DNA from: Pelobates cultripes
Taxonomy: Eukaryota; Chordata; Amphibia; Anura; Pelobatidae
Assembly: GCA_933207985.1 (NCBI GenBank)
Contig: OW240916.1
Location: forward strand, 132,361,371 to 132,425,370
Direction of reading: 5' to 3'
Length of the DNA: 64,000 nucleotides
Part shown: positions 46,553-56,537 of the stretch, one piece after another
How positions within the stretch are numbered: position 1 is the stretch's first letter
How the letters are laid out: every line of letters begins with the position of its first letter
The notes under the pieces: generated by a model
Told to the model about the DNA's origin: nothing
The model's database searches: none
What the model saw: the letters and a program-made list of their open reading frames with translations, nothing else
Position numbers and translations under genes: made by a program

Positions 46553-47233
46553 TTGAGGAAGCATCCAGTACTCTTTCAAACGCCACCAAAACAAATTAAA
46601 AAGATTATTAAAAAAAATTGGCATCTGCTAAAAGAGGATACCATACTTGGGACTATAATTCCAGATAAACCGAAAGTAATATTCAGAGGGGCACCTAATC
46701 TAAAAATGCAGCTCACGAAAAACTTTACGAGATATCAGAAAAGTTCTAACGCCCTCAATAATTTTCTACAAACTAAAAAAGGATTTTTTAAATGCAATTG
46801 TTGCGTAGCTTGTAAAAAAACTAAAAAGCCAGATAGGAATACCTAAAATTTCAAATCAAACAATTCTAATAAAAATTATGAAATTAGGGACACAATCACT
46901 TGTATGAGTAAAAACGTTATATATCTTTTAGAATGCCCCTGCGGCCTGCAACATGTAGGGAGGACCATAAGACCTTTAAGAACCCGAATAGGGGAACACT
47001 GTAGAAATATTGAAAAAGGCTTTCAAAACCACCTAGTATCATCTCACTTTGAAGTACACAATAATGACCCTCACGAGTTGAAATTTATGGGTATTACCAA
47101 GATGCCTCAATATTGGAGAGGTGGAGATATGATCAAAAGACTAGGCAAAAAAGAGATGGAATGGGTGTACTATTTGGATACTCTACACCCCAAAGGATTA
47201 AATGCTGAATTCGACCTTTTACATTTTTTATAA
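46553..47233 (+). pseudogene. PLE ORF C-terminus with GIY-YIG endonuclease
   Basis: One frame interrupted by a single in-frame stop at 46844-46846. Before it, HLLKEDTILGTIIPDKPKVI, FRGAPNLK and GFFKCNCCVACK form the zinc-binding linker (CxxC). After it, NVIYLLECPCGLQHVGRTIR and LRTRIGEHCRNI are the GIY-YIG core in the PLE variant form. WRGGDMIKRLGKKEMEWVY and LNAEFDLLHFL complete the nuclease. Apart from the stop the domain is well preserved. The protein aligns throughout with the minus-strand copy at 51484-52716. Confidence 0.85.
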
Positions 47234-47851
47234 TTCTTTCACTCACCATTTTCTCTTTTTTAACTTTTTAACTGGATACATTTTATACTTTTTTCTTTTT
47301 ATACTAGAATATTCCCAAATCTTGTTCTTAATATAAGAAATTCTCTTTTTTAGCTTATTTTCTTTTTTAAATTATCCCCACCTCATATGTATGCTTTTTC
47401 TACCATTATAAGTATTGTTATGTATTGGCACTTTATCATCTATTCACTAAATATATATAGAGAATCATGATTCTATAGTTCCAATTATATATGGCTCATT
47501 CTCTTTATTTAATTATTTTATATACAGTTATGTACTTATAATAAATAGAAATTGAGCTTGTTCTCAATTTCAATAAAAACATAAATCCATCTAATCTGTA
47601 ACACCCCATATTGGGTCACCTAAAGAGACACTTCCGGTTGACGGCCGCGACTCGGTAAGAATGATGATGCTACCACAGCCGCTAATTATGGACATGAATG
47701 TGAACTACATTTCCCACCATTCATTAGTGGTTGTGGCGCGCCATTTCCAGTCGACGCCCGCAACCAACAGGAAACAGGAAGAACAGCACCACATCTGATG
47801 AATATCCACATATTAAGACCCCTTATATATATCGGGAGGAATGCCAAGGAT

Positions 47852-47900
47852 ACCCACACTTTTGAAAAAGCCCAAACTTGGGCGAAACGCGTCAAGGGAA
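47852..47900 (+). ncRNA. Degenerate hammerhead-ribozyme-like motif
   Basis: The string AAGCCCAAACTTGGGCGAAA places a GCCC/GGGC stem II before the invariant GAAA, followed by CGCGTC. This is the arrangement of minimal hammerheads known from PLEs. The upstream core box reads TTTGAAA rather than CTGATGA, so cleavage activity is unlikely in this copy. Motif recognition only; folding was not computed. Confidence 0.4.
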
Positions 47901-48050
47901 GGACTAGAAGCCATTTTTTATGTTTTAAATTATTCTTTGAGAAATAAATTGAAGCTTATTTTATCCAATCCTCTGGCTTTTACATATTTCCTGGTGCTGC
48001 TGGTTTCCTGATATATCCACATATCCCTTGGTGGGGATCCACATATCCCT

Positions 48051-48110
48051 TGGTGGGGATCATACAAGTTATCATCACCAGAGCAAGTTATTGCTCTGGA
48101 CACTGTAAGT
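48051..48110 (+). ncRNA. Two-hairpin module, copy C
   Basis: GGTGGGGATCATAC is followed by the hairpin CCAGAGCA-AGTTAT-TGCTCTGG (48078-48099), then GTAAGT (48105-48110). Hairpin 1 is only partly paired in this copy. Confidence 0.5.
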
Positions 48111-48235
48111 AGGATATCTACTTTTTCTATTCCAATTTTTGGCCTTGATACTGTACCATTGGTTTTTTTACTTTGTCTTTTCTATATATATATATGGTTG
48201 CTGAGTTTGGACATCCCAACATCTACATATCCTAA

Positions 48236-48299
48236 GACGGGGATTGTACCGTCCAGGCGCTATACAGCAGAGCTCTTAGCAGCTCTGCAAAGTGTGAGT
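48236..48299 (+). ncRNA. Two-hairpin module, copy B
   Basis: Hairpin 1 is GACGG-GGATTGTA-CCGTC (48236-48253). Hairpin 2 is GCAGAGCT-CTTAGC-AGCTCTGC (48267-48288). GTGAGT follows at 48294-48299. Both stems are perfect and differ in sequence from the other copies. Confidence 0.6.
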
Positions 48300-48574
48300 T
48301 TGCCTTTCATCTAGAATTTTACATATTCTAACATCTATTATTTAGAACATATTGCACTATTATTTTATTGTTTTTATCTCCTTTGAGGTTTTTTCCATGC
48401 TGTATTAACCGAGATCCATATGTATGTATGATATAATCATTTTATTATTGTAACACATTTTTTGGCGCGGTTTACCACTTTTCCTATTTTCACATTTCTG
48501 TTCACTATAAAGCACGTATTGGGAGGTCCTGCTGGTTCACTGCTGCCCTACACATTTTTTGGTTTTATAGAGAG

Positions 48575-48690
48575 TGCCTAAATTTCTCTTTGCATGTGAC
48601 TGTGTGACTGTCTGTGACTGTCTGCGACTGTCTGCCTGTGTGTGTGTGTGTGTGACTGTCTGTGACTGTCTGCTTGTGTGTGCAACTGTC

Positions 48691-48732
<42 letters not shown>

Positions 48733-48831
48733 ACTGTCTGCTTATGTTTGGCCTGGTGTGTGACTATCTGCCTGTGTGTGTGACTGTCTGCTTGTATGTG
48801 TGACTGTGTGTGTGTCTGTCTGTCTGTCTGC

Positions 48832-48866
<35 letters not shown>

Positions 48867-49076
48867 TCTGCCTGTGTGCATGTGTGTGTGTGACTGTCTG
48901 CCTGTGTGTGTGTATGACTGTCTGTGACTGTCTGCTTGTGTGTGTGACTGTCTGTGACTGTCTGCTTGTGTGTGCAACTGTCTGCGTGTGTATGTGTGTG
49001 TGTGTGTGTGTGTGTGAGACTGTCTGCTTATGTTTGGCCTGGTGTGTGACTATCTGCCTGTGTGTGTGACTGTCTG

Positions 49077-49119
<43 letters not shown>

Positions 49120-49885
49120 CTGTCTGCCTGTGTGTGACTGTCAGGCCTGTGTGTGACTGTCTGTCTGCGTGTGTGTGACTGTCTGTCTGCCTGTGTGTGT
49201 GTGTGACTGTCTGTGACTGTCTGCATGTGTGTGTGACTGTCTGTGACTGTCTGCTTTTGTGTGTGACTGTCTGCCTGTGTGTGACTGTCTGCGTGTGTAT
49301 GTGTGTGTGTGTGTGTGTGACTGTCTGCTTATGTTTGTGACTGTCTACCTGCATGTGTGTGTGTGTATGTGACTGTCTGCCTGCCTGTGACTGTCTGCTT
49401 GTGTGTGTGACTGTCTATGACCGTCTGCTTGTGTGTGTGACTGCCTGTGTGTGTGTGTCTGTGTGTGTGTAAATGTCTGCCTGTGTGTGACTGTCAGGCC
49501 TGTGTATGACTGTCTGTCTGCGTGTGTGTGACTGTCTGTCTGCCTGTGTGTGTGTGTGTGTGTGACTGTCTATGACTGTCTGCTTGTGTGTGTGACTGTC
49601 TGTGACTGTCTGCTTTTGTGTGTGACTGTCTGCCTGTGTGTGACTGTCTGCGTGTGTATGTGTGTGTGTGACTGTCTGCTTATGTTTGTGACTGTCTGCC
49701 TGTGTGTGTGTGTGTGTGTGACTGTCTGTCTGCCTGTGTGTGTGTGTGTGTGCGACTGTCTGCCTGTGCGCGACTATCTGCCTGTGTGTGTGACTGTGTG
49801 TGACTGTCTGCATTTGTTTGTGTGTGTGAGACTGTCTGTCTGTGTGTGAGACTGTGTGTGTGTGTGTGTGTGTGTGTGTGACTCA
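48575..49885. repeat. TG-rich minisatellite (TGTGACTGTCTGCCTG units)
   Basis: About 1.3 kb of TGACTGTCTGC units separated by TG runs of variable length. It contains larger duplications: about 48640-48780 recurs at 48930-49070, and about 49130-49330 at 49490-49690. Lies exactly between the 3' sides of two PLEs. Confidence 0.95.
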
Positions 49886-49904
49886 TGGGTGTCCGCAGGA
49901 ATTC

Positions 49905-50440
49905 ATACAGTCCATACAGTCCAAATGGATATCTGAATCTTCTTATGTTGAAGATGTCTTGGAACGCTTGTCAATATGTAGATACATAAAAGAAATAAAA
50001 AAGAACTCCAATAGTGTAGGATGTCGACAAAATTTCCAGGTGTGGGTCTATAAGTAGGTAAAAAACTCACCTTGGCGTGAGCAAAAAAAACTTTGCTCAA
50101 GTATTCTTAGCGTTCAGTGGCGTCAATCCCCCACTGGTTGGATATAGGTAATGGAGTCCTCAGCAATTCCTCGATATGTAAAAAGATGAGAGACGTATAT
50201 AGTGCTCACTGAGTTATATAAAAACAAATAAAAATGGTAAAATACTCACATGTGTATGAGCAGGAAATACTGCTCAGTATGATGGCGCAGGTGGTACAAT
50301 CTTAGGATTCTTGGAAAGTGACGTGCTTCAATCCAAATCGGTGACCAGGTAATTCAAATTAAAATTAAAAATGGAAGGAATTAAAAATATATAGGCAAAA
50401 AATAAGAGCCGATATTCCTTTATTAAAATATAATATATCA
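49905..50440. repeat. PLE pLTR, left inverted copy
   Basis: Inverse of 55072-55580 with small differences. One is loss of GGTGGGG near 50312, which destroys hairpin 1 of the two-hairpin module here while leaving hairpin 2 (GAGCAG/CTGCTC). Confidence 0.85.
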
Positions 50441-50457
50441 ATATATAAAACAAACTA

Positions 50458-50510
50458 ATAATAGCCAAAACGTGTTTCACCACACAGGGCTTTATCAAAT
50501 GGCATTTAAA
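50458..50510 (-). ncRNA. Degenerate hammerhead-like motif
   Basis: On the minus strand TTTGATAAAGCCCTGTGTGG leads into TGAAACACGTTTTGG. A CTGATGA-like box (TTGATAA), a short stem II (GCC/GGU) and GAAAC are in hammerhead order. It matches the position of the motif at 47852-47900 relative to the PLE 3' region. Confidence 0.4.
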
Positions 50511-51483
50511 AGGGAGAAAAACCTGGTACAGTAGCTGCTTTTATAAGCTAAAAAAGATACAGATAGGCATTTGAATTTTGGCGCCAGAATGACGTCACTA
50601 ATACAATATGCATAATTTGAAACACATTTAAAAGTGAGAATTTAAAATATAGAGGCATTTTATAGTGCAATATAAAGATATTTGTCAATTTAAAATAGTA
50701 AAACGAGCATTATTTACGATATTATACACATGTAGATATGATGTCACTAAGGAACATATAGTAGCAATTTATGTATATTCAAAAGTTAAAATTTAGGGTA
50801 TAAAAACATAAATAAAAGGGGTATAGAGATGTCTCTGGACTTTAAATAAAAAAATGAGCGTTTATTTAAATAATACATAAGGAAACACGTGATCGCGACT
50901 AGACACGATCACGTGATCGGGACTGGGCATTGTGGGAAATGTATGCCCGAAAGTCGAGAGATCGGCGCAGAGATATTCCGCCCGTCTCTCGGCTGCATAT
51001 ACAACAAAAGGCATAATAGGGCTAGAAAGCTAGCCCCTAGAGCATGCAGAAACCTAACAGGGGGAGGGAGAAGAGGAGAGAAAAAAAAAGAAAAGGGGAA
51101 GAGAGGCAAAAGAGGGGCTGCTGCAGGAAACATCCTGCATGAATAAAAAAAAAGTATAAATATAAATATAAAAATATAAATATGATATATGTTACAAAGT
51201 ACAAAATGAAAAATAAATAATAAAATGAAAAATAAATGAATGAAAAAGATTATAAAGTGTAATGAAAAAAAAAAGGGGGGGGATTTTGGGAAAGAGAAAA
51301 AATAAAAAAAATTAAAAAATTTATTAAATAAATGTAATAAAAAATATATTTAATAAAAAATTAAAAATAAATAAATAAAATATAAAATATATATATATAT
51401 ATAAATAAAAATAAAAATAAAAATAAATATAAAATAAAAAATAAAAAATATATATTTAATAAAAAATAATGGAATGCATAATT
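50511..51483. other. PLE 3' non-coding region
   Basis: Downstream of the GIY-YIG stop on the minus strand. Contains a GATCGCG-rich palindromic patch (CACGTGATCGCG near 50885) and long A/T-only tracts at 51140-51475. No coding potential. Confidence 0.6.
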
Positions 51484-52840
51484 TCATAAAAAGTTAAAAA
51501 GGTCAAATTCTACATTTAATCCTTGGGGTGATAGGGTTTTTAATTGGAAAACCCAATTCATCTCTCTTTTTCCCAAAATATTTTTCATATCTCCTCCTCT
51601 CCATGGCATAGAGACTTTTTCTATCCCAGTAACTTTAAGAACACTGGGGTCTTTATTGTGAAATAAAAAGTGCTTAGACACTGAATGGTTGTCATATCCT
51701 TTTTTGATATTGCGGCAATGTTCTGCCAATCTAATCTTTAAACACCTTGTTGTCATGCCAACATATTGAAAACCACATGGACATTCTAATAAATACATAA
51801 CATTTTTAGTGTTACATCCTATAAAGTCTTTAATCGGGTACATAGTTTTGGTAATGGTGGAAGAGAAATGGGTCGTTTTAGTATTGGTATTTGGATTTGT
51901 GGATCTGCATACAATACATTTGTTACATTTAAAAAAACCTTTTGGTTTTGACAGAAAATTCTCCTTTGATGAAGTAATTTTAGTATAGTTTTTTGTTAGA
52001 ATTTTCTTAAAGTTTGGTGCCCCTCTAAAAATCACATTTGGTTTGTCAGGAATACAGTCTTTTAAAAGGTCGTCCTGTTTAAGAATGTGCCAATGTTTAT
52101 TAATGATTTTTTTTATATCTTTATTTTTCTTATTAAAGTCTAAGATAATAGGCAATTTTGGGGGGTCTTCCTTTTTAGCTTTATATACTAAAAGGTCTTT
52201 TCTTTCTTTTGCAGTAACTTCTTTTAATGCTGTATTCAATTTTTCTGGTTCATAGTTTTTTTCTAAAAACTTACTATTCAATGAGGTAGATTGGATTTTA
52301 AAATCATTTGATAGAGAACAGTTGCGATGAAGACGAAGAAATTGACTTTTTGGAATCCCATCTAACCAGGGTTTATAATGACAACTTGTATGATCTATGA
52401 TGGTATTAGTACAGACTTCTTTAAAGAAGGTCTTAGTTTGAATATTACCTTCATGAATAAAAATGTTAAGATCCAGAAAATCAATAGATACCTTACTATA
52501 ATTTGAGGTTAAAATTATACTTTTATCATTGTTGTTTAAAAATTCTAAAAACAACTTAAGAGAGGTCTCTGAACCTTGCCAGATAAAAAATAAATCGTCT
52601 ATATAACGAAAATATGCGACCAGGTTTGCCCGCCAGCTGTGATCACCCCAAATGGCCGATGACTCCCAATCAGCCATAAAGAGGTTAGCGTAGCTAGGTG
52701 CAAACCTGGTTCCCATAGCTGTGCCTTTTTTTTTAATATAAAAAGAATCATAAAACCAAAAATAGAAATTGTTAAAATCATGTGAATGCCCTCTAATATA
52801 AAGTTTATTTGGGAGACCGGAATCGAACTTTGGTTTTTTA
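51484..52840 (-). pseudogene. PLE RT C-terminal half and GIY-YIG endonuclease
   Basis: About 410 codons are open. GTAMGTRFAPSYANLFMADW is the PLE RT motif B region, and AYFRYIDDLFFIW is motif C with the YIDD catalytic aspartates. DFLDLNIFIHEG is the thumb. FKCNKCIVCRSTNP is the CxxC linker. VMYLLECPCGFQYVGMTTRC and LKIRLAEHCRNIKKG form the GIY-YIG core, ending MNWVFQLKTL...FDLFNFL. All catalytic signatures of an endonuclease-positive PLE are present. A frameshift near 52840 separates it from the first RT half. Confidence 0.9.
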
Positions 52841-53780
52841 AAAATTTTTCAACTGACTCACATCCTAAGGTGTGGGGAATAATAGTATATAATGATTGGA
52901 CGTCACAAGTAACTAAAATGTAATCTTGACACCATATAAAATCTTTTAAAAAGGATAAAAGGGTCATGGAGTCTTTAAGATAGGATCTCATTAGTTTAAC
53001 TGAAGGCTGTAATAAAATATTTATATATTCTGAGAGATTAGATAAAACGGAGTTAATCCCTGATACAATTGGTCTCCCAGGAGGTTCTGTCATATTTTTA
53101 TGAATTTTGGGGAGGAAGTAAATGACCGGTATCTTAGGGTAGGGAATGTTTAAATAGTTAAATTCTTGTTTACTTAGGATGTCCAAATCAAGTCCCTTAG
53201 TTAAAAAATCTTTTAAAATAATTTTAATTTTTGAAGTTGGGTCGTATGGTAACTTGTCATACACTTCACGATCATTGAGTTGACGATTAGCTTCCTCAAT
53301 GTATGATAGTTTGGACAAAATGACCAAACCTCCACCTTTGTCGGCAGGTTTAATGACGATATCTTCGTCATTTTGAAGTTCTTTTATTGCTTTACGTTCA
53401 TTTTGTGTTAGATTCTGATGATCGTATTTTTTGTGTTTTATTTTCTCAAAATCTTTAAGAACTAATTTTTCGAAGACCTCTATTGGACCTGATTTAAAAT
53501 GTGAGGGGTAGAACTTAGAGGAATTTTTTAAATCTGTATGAATTGTAAGATCAACTGTTGGAATATTAATAGGTTGATTTTGAGGTGTTGGATTAGTTGT
53601 AGAGGTAATGGTGTTTTGAGTAAAGAATCTTTTGATAGTGGCTTTCCTCACAAATTTATTTATATCTAAAAAAGCTTGAAAGGAATTAAAAGAGTTAGTA
53701 GGGGCATATTTTAGACCTTTACTTAAAACCTGGATCTGTGTGGATGTTAAAACTTTTTGCGAAAGGTTAAAGATTCCTAG
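52840..53780 (-). pseudogene. PLE RT N-terminal half
   Basis: DIVIKPADKGGGLVIL is the PLE-specific RT motif. YFLPKIHK and PGRPIVSGINSVLSNLSEYI are motif 2, and ILVTCDVQSLYTIIPH is motif A with the catalytic Asp. Upstream, VLTSTQIQVLSKGLKYAPT and NSFQAFLDINKFVRK match the conserved Neptune-type segment before RT. The reading continues in frame until the frameshift near 52840. Confidence 0.9.
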
Positions 53781-53803
53781 TTTTTTTTCATCACAGTTTT
53801 GTA

Positions 53804-54289
53804 TTATTGTTGTCTCTCTTTTCTTTCTCTTTTGTAGTCTTCCGCCACTTCTCCTTCCTCTATGCTTAAGCTTTGTTTTCTTGTTCTGGGGAGGTACGGA
53901 GTTTGTATATGAGGTAGGTTTTGTGTACGAATGTCTAAAAAATTATCTTCAATTTCTGAATCAATAGACAGTAACTGATATCTATTATTATGAGTGTAAT
54001 TGGGTGGTGATTTCGGGGGGTCGGGATATTTATGCCCGAACCTGGATCTTTGTGGTCTAGGGGTTAAAGGTTGTGAATGGTTGGGCTTTCTTGAGGTGGT
54101 GTACTGAGGGAAATTCTGATAATCTGGTGAATTGTGATGATTATTCGTATTGTGAATAGGTTTTCTATAAGTATGTGATGGTCTTTGCTTATTGTATAGT
54201 GAATTCTTCCTTTCATATTCATTTGAGTGATTGCCAGTAGAACTGTGTTTCCTTTGAGGATAGTAATTAACTTGACGGTGACGGTGCAT
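53804..54289 (-). pseudogene. PLE asparagine/proline-rich linker
   Basis: A hydrophilic low-complexity segment of about 160 codons rich in N, H, P, R and Y, ending in an acidic/basic tail. It lies between the N-terminal ORF and the RT part and is probably the variable linker of the PLE polyprotein. No fold is recognisable. Confidence 0.55.
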
Positions 54290-54367
54290 AGCAGGTGAGG
54301 TAGGATAGTGTCTTGGTTTTTCATAGTAGTGAGGGTAAGGGTTAGAGTTATGTCCATATTTTGAATT

Positions 54368-54949
54368 TCAATTTTTTACTGTGTACGTATCACTAGTATA
54401 CTTTTTGTGTAAATTATATGTTCTGATTTGGTTATTGTTGTAGTCTTGCTTGTCCCTTATATATTTCTTTATTTTTATATGCTTAGTATCGGTTTCCACC
54501 TTTTCAATCTTACTTTGTATTAGGATTGAATTTTGTTTATAAGCATGGGTTTCTGTAAATGGTAATAGATTGTCTTTAAGTTTATTAATCTCAATGTCTA
54601 AGATAGAAAGTTTTTTGCTTTTTTTTAAGATTAAAGTCTCCATGAGGCCAAAGGTGCATATTTCAAGTTTATTGAACCAGTCATTCATAAATTCTTCATC
54701 GTCTTGATCTGAAGTGGGTAATTTATGTAACCTAAGGCCTCTAGGAGTAATCTTTTCATCAATATATTTCTTTAGGGTTGCTATTTCCCATTTTAATTTG
54801 ATTTCAGAAGTCAAAGCTTTTTCTAATTGTCTAAATAAGTCTTGCTGGTTCTGAGTTAGATGGTCATTATAAATTAATTCACTGTTATTCGAGTCAAATA
54901 CATGGTTAATATCAATAGTATAATTTCTCCTATAATCAAAAATAGACAT
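54368..54949 (-). CDS. PLE N-terminal protein region
   Basis: About 194 codons from the first true ATG (54949): MSIFDYRRNYTIDINHVF. Contains a helical block with KLKWEIATLKKYI-type text followed by PRGLRLHKLP, and a second helical block (FNKLEICTFGLMETLILKK). This arrangement, a coiled segment followed by 'I.PRGLR', resembles the N-terminal part of Neptune-type PLE proteins. Function in the element is unknown; no catalytic motif. It ends in a stop before the linker, so the polyprotein may be split or frameshifted. Confidence 0.6.
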   Translation of the reverse strand: MSIFDYRRNYTIDINHVFDSNNSELIYNDHLTQNQQDLFRQLEKALTSEIKLKWEIATLKKYIDEKITPRGLRLHKLPTSDQDDEEFMNDWFNKLEICTFGLMETLILKKSKKLSILDIEINKLKDNLLPFTETHAYKQNSILIQSKIEKVETDTKHIKIKKYIRDKQDYNNNQIRTYNLHKKYTSDTYTVKN

Positions 54950-55071
54950 AGTCTCTATAGAGAAAAAAGCAGCTATCACCAGAGGGAAAAGACAATAGAA
55001 CAAAAAGATAATGGTTCAGCGCTAAGTAGTCTATAAGAAACTAAAATAAAGTTTATCATATTTTAATATAG

Positions 55072-55580
55072 GAATATCGGCTCTTATTTTTTGCCTATAT
55101 ATTTTTAATTCCTTCCATTTTTAATTTTAATTTGAATTACCTGGTCACCGATTTGGATTGAAGCACGTCACTTTCCAAGAATCCTAAGGTGGGGATTGTA
55201 CCACCTGCGCCATCATACTGAGCAGTATTTCCTGCTCATACACATGTGAGTATTTTACCATTTTTATTTGTTTTTATATAACTCAGTGAGCACTATATAC
55301 GTCTCTCATCTTTTTACATATCGAGGAATTGCTGAGGACTCCATTACCTATATCCAACCAGTGGGCGATTGACGCCACTGAACGCTAAGAATACTTGAGC
55401 AAAGTTTTTTTGCTCACGCCAAGGTGAGTTTTTTACCTACTTATAGACCCACACCTGGAAATTTTGTCGACATCCTACACTATTGGAGTTCTTTTTTATT
55501 TCTTTTATGTATCTACATATTGACAAGCGTTCCAAGACATCTTCAACATAAGAAGATTCAGATATCCATTTGGACTGTAT
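55072..55580. repeat. PLE pLTR, right copy
   Basis: Inverse complement of 49905-50440. Carries the intact two-hairpin module at 55188-55251. Confidence 0.85.
55188..55251 (+). ncRNA. Two-hairpin module, copy A
   Basis: Hairpin 1 is GGTGG-GGATTGTA-CCACC (55188-55205). Hairpin 2 is GAGCAG...CTGCTC (55220-55237). GTGAGT follows at 55246-55251. Loop 1 is identical to copy B while both stems differ. Confidence 0.6.
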
Positions 55581-56276
55581 ACTCATCTAAGAACAACACA
55601 GGTTTATCTATTATTTGGGACTTTTTTATTACTTTTATTTATTCCATTTATTTTACCTCCTTGTCCCCTTAGCGCGACCTATATACCCATTTTTTTCTAT
55701 CCTATTCCATGTGAGGCTTGTTGAGGGACCTCATTCCTATAGGTTGCTGCTTTTACACCTCATTTTAGTTTCTTATAGACTACTTAGCGCTGAACCATTA
55801 TCTTTTTGTTCTAGAACGGCATATCACCTTGCCTCCTTAATGAATGGCAAATACATACAGCGACTCTGATAATCATGGAACAGAGAAAGTCCACGCAAAG
55901 TTCTATGTTACAAAAGTAAAAGACAAGTAAGGGCTGCACCACATGAACTAGGATAAAATAAAGTAAAAAAGTAAAAGACAAGTAAGGGCTGCGCCACATG
56001 AACTAGGATAAAATAAAGTTAAATATAATATAAAATAAATAAAATATAATAAAGTAAATACTGTGAGTCTTATTCCAGATGTGCAAATTGTCACAAATAA
56101 AATTGTCTCTTATTCAGGAGGTAGGTTCAATTGTGGTTCCTAGGTTCTTTATACTTGGGGGGTCTTGTTGTCTTTAGTCTCCTTATGTGGGTGAGAAGAA
56201 GACAGAATAACCGAATAAACTAATAGTGCAGTAAGTCAGGGCTAAATAGGCCTGTTATTAATAATAATAGTATTAA

Positions 56277-56342
56277 ACTCACATTTGAGAGAGCTTTAGC
56301 CAGCTCTAGTATGAATCGCCTGTAGTGGTATAATCCCCACTA
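56277..56342 (-). ncRNA. Two-hairpin module, copy D
   Basis: On the minus strand hairpin 1 is TAGTGG-GGATTATA-CCACTA and hairpin 2 is AGAGCT-GGCTAA-AGCTCT, followed by GTGAGT. The stems are fully paired, with sequences different from copies A-C. Confidence 0.6.
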
Positions 56343-56471
56343 TTTTGGATATGGTGGAAGTAGGTCTTGACTGGTAGTTGTCTAGATGCTCGGAGAAAAG
56401 ATAAAAATAGCCACAGATAGTGCTCTCAGTAAGACAATAATAATTGTATTGAATATATGAATATAAAAATT

Positions 56472-56537
56472 GTACTTAAAGACATAGAGCAGGCTCACTG
56501 CTCTGTGGTGACAGTGTTGGTGGTATAATCCCAAACT
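56472..56537 (-). ncRNA. Two-hairpin module, copy E (diverged)
   Basis: Hairpin 2 is AGAGCA-GTGAGCC-TGCTCT. Hairpin 1 keeps the GGATTATACC loop region but only partial pairing (TTGG...CCAA), and the donor-like hexamer is degraded (TTAAGT). Confidence 0.4.

Larger units (their letters stand above)
46530..48560 (+). mobile_element. 5'-truncated Neptune-like PLE (plus)
   Basis: It contains the C-terminal part of the PLE ORF with GIY-YIG (46553-47233) followed by about 1.3 kb of 3' terminal region. That region carries a hammerhead-like motif near 47860 and two copies of the two-hairpin module (48051-48110 and 48236-48299). The RT is missing: the upstream part was displaced by the solo LTR and cannot be read on its far side beyond a short uncertain stretch. 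Confidence 0.75.
49905..55815 (-). mobile_element. Near-complete Neptune-like PLE with inverted pLTRs
   Basis: The sequence at 49905-50440 is the inverse complement of 55072-55580 (landmarks: CATTTGGACTGTAT end, GTCGACATCCTACACTATTG, GGCGTCAATC/GATTGACGCC, CACGTGCTTC-type text). The interior carries the PLE coding region on the minus strand: an N-terminal ORF, a linker, RT, then GIY-YIG. A second inverted pair (about 54990-55045 and 55757-55815) encloses the right pLTR, so the element's 5' side is a large potential hairpin. Inverted pLTRs are a known PLE configuration. Frameshifts make it non-autonomous now. Confidence 0.85.
54990..55815. repeat. Long-range inverted repeat enclosing the right pLTR
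   Basis: TAGAACAAAAAGATAATGGT, then CAGCGCTAAGTAGTC (54990-55040), is inverted at 55762-55815 (GACTACTTAGCGCTG ... TTTTTGTTCTAG). A stem of about 52 bp with few mismatches encloses a 700-base loop holding the pLTR. Confidence 0.8.

Noticed and set aside
48537..49886. Long T/H/Q- and C/V-rich frames on both strands
   Set aside because: Products of the TG-rich minisatellite, open in several phases at once.
51484..52716. Host GIY-YIG nuclease gene
   Set aside because: It is fused to an RT with YIDD and flanked by inverted pLTRs, which identifies a Penelope-like element.
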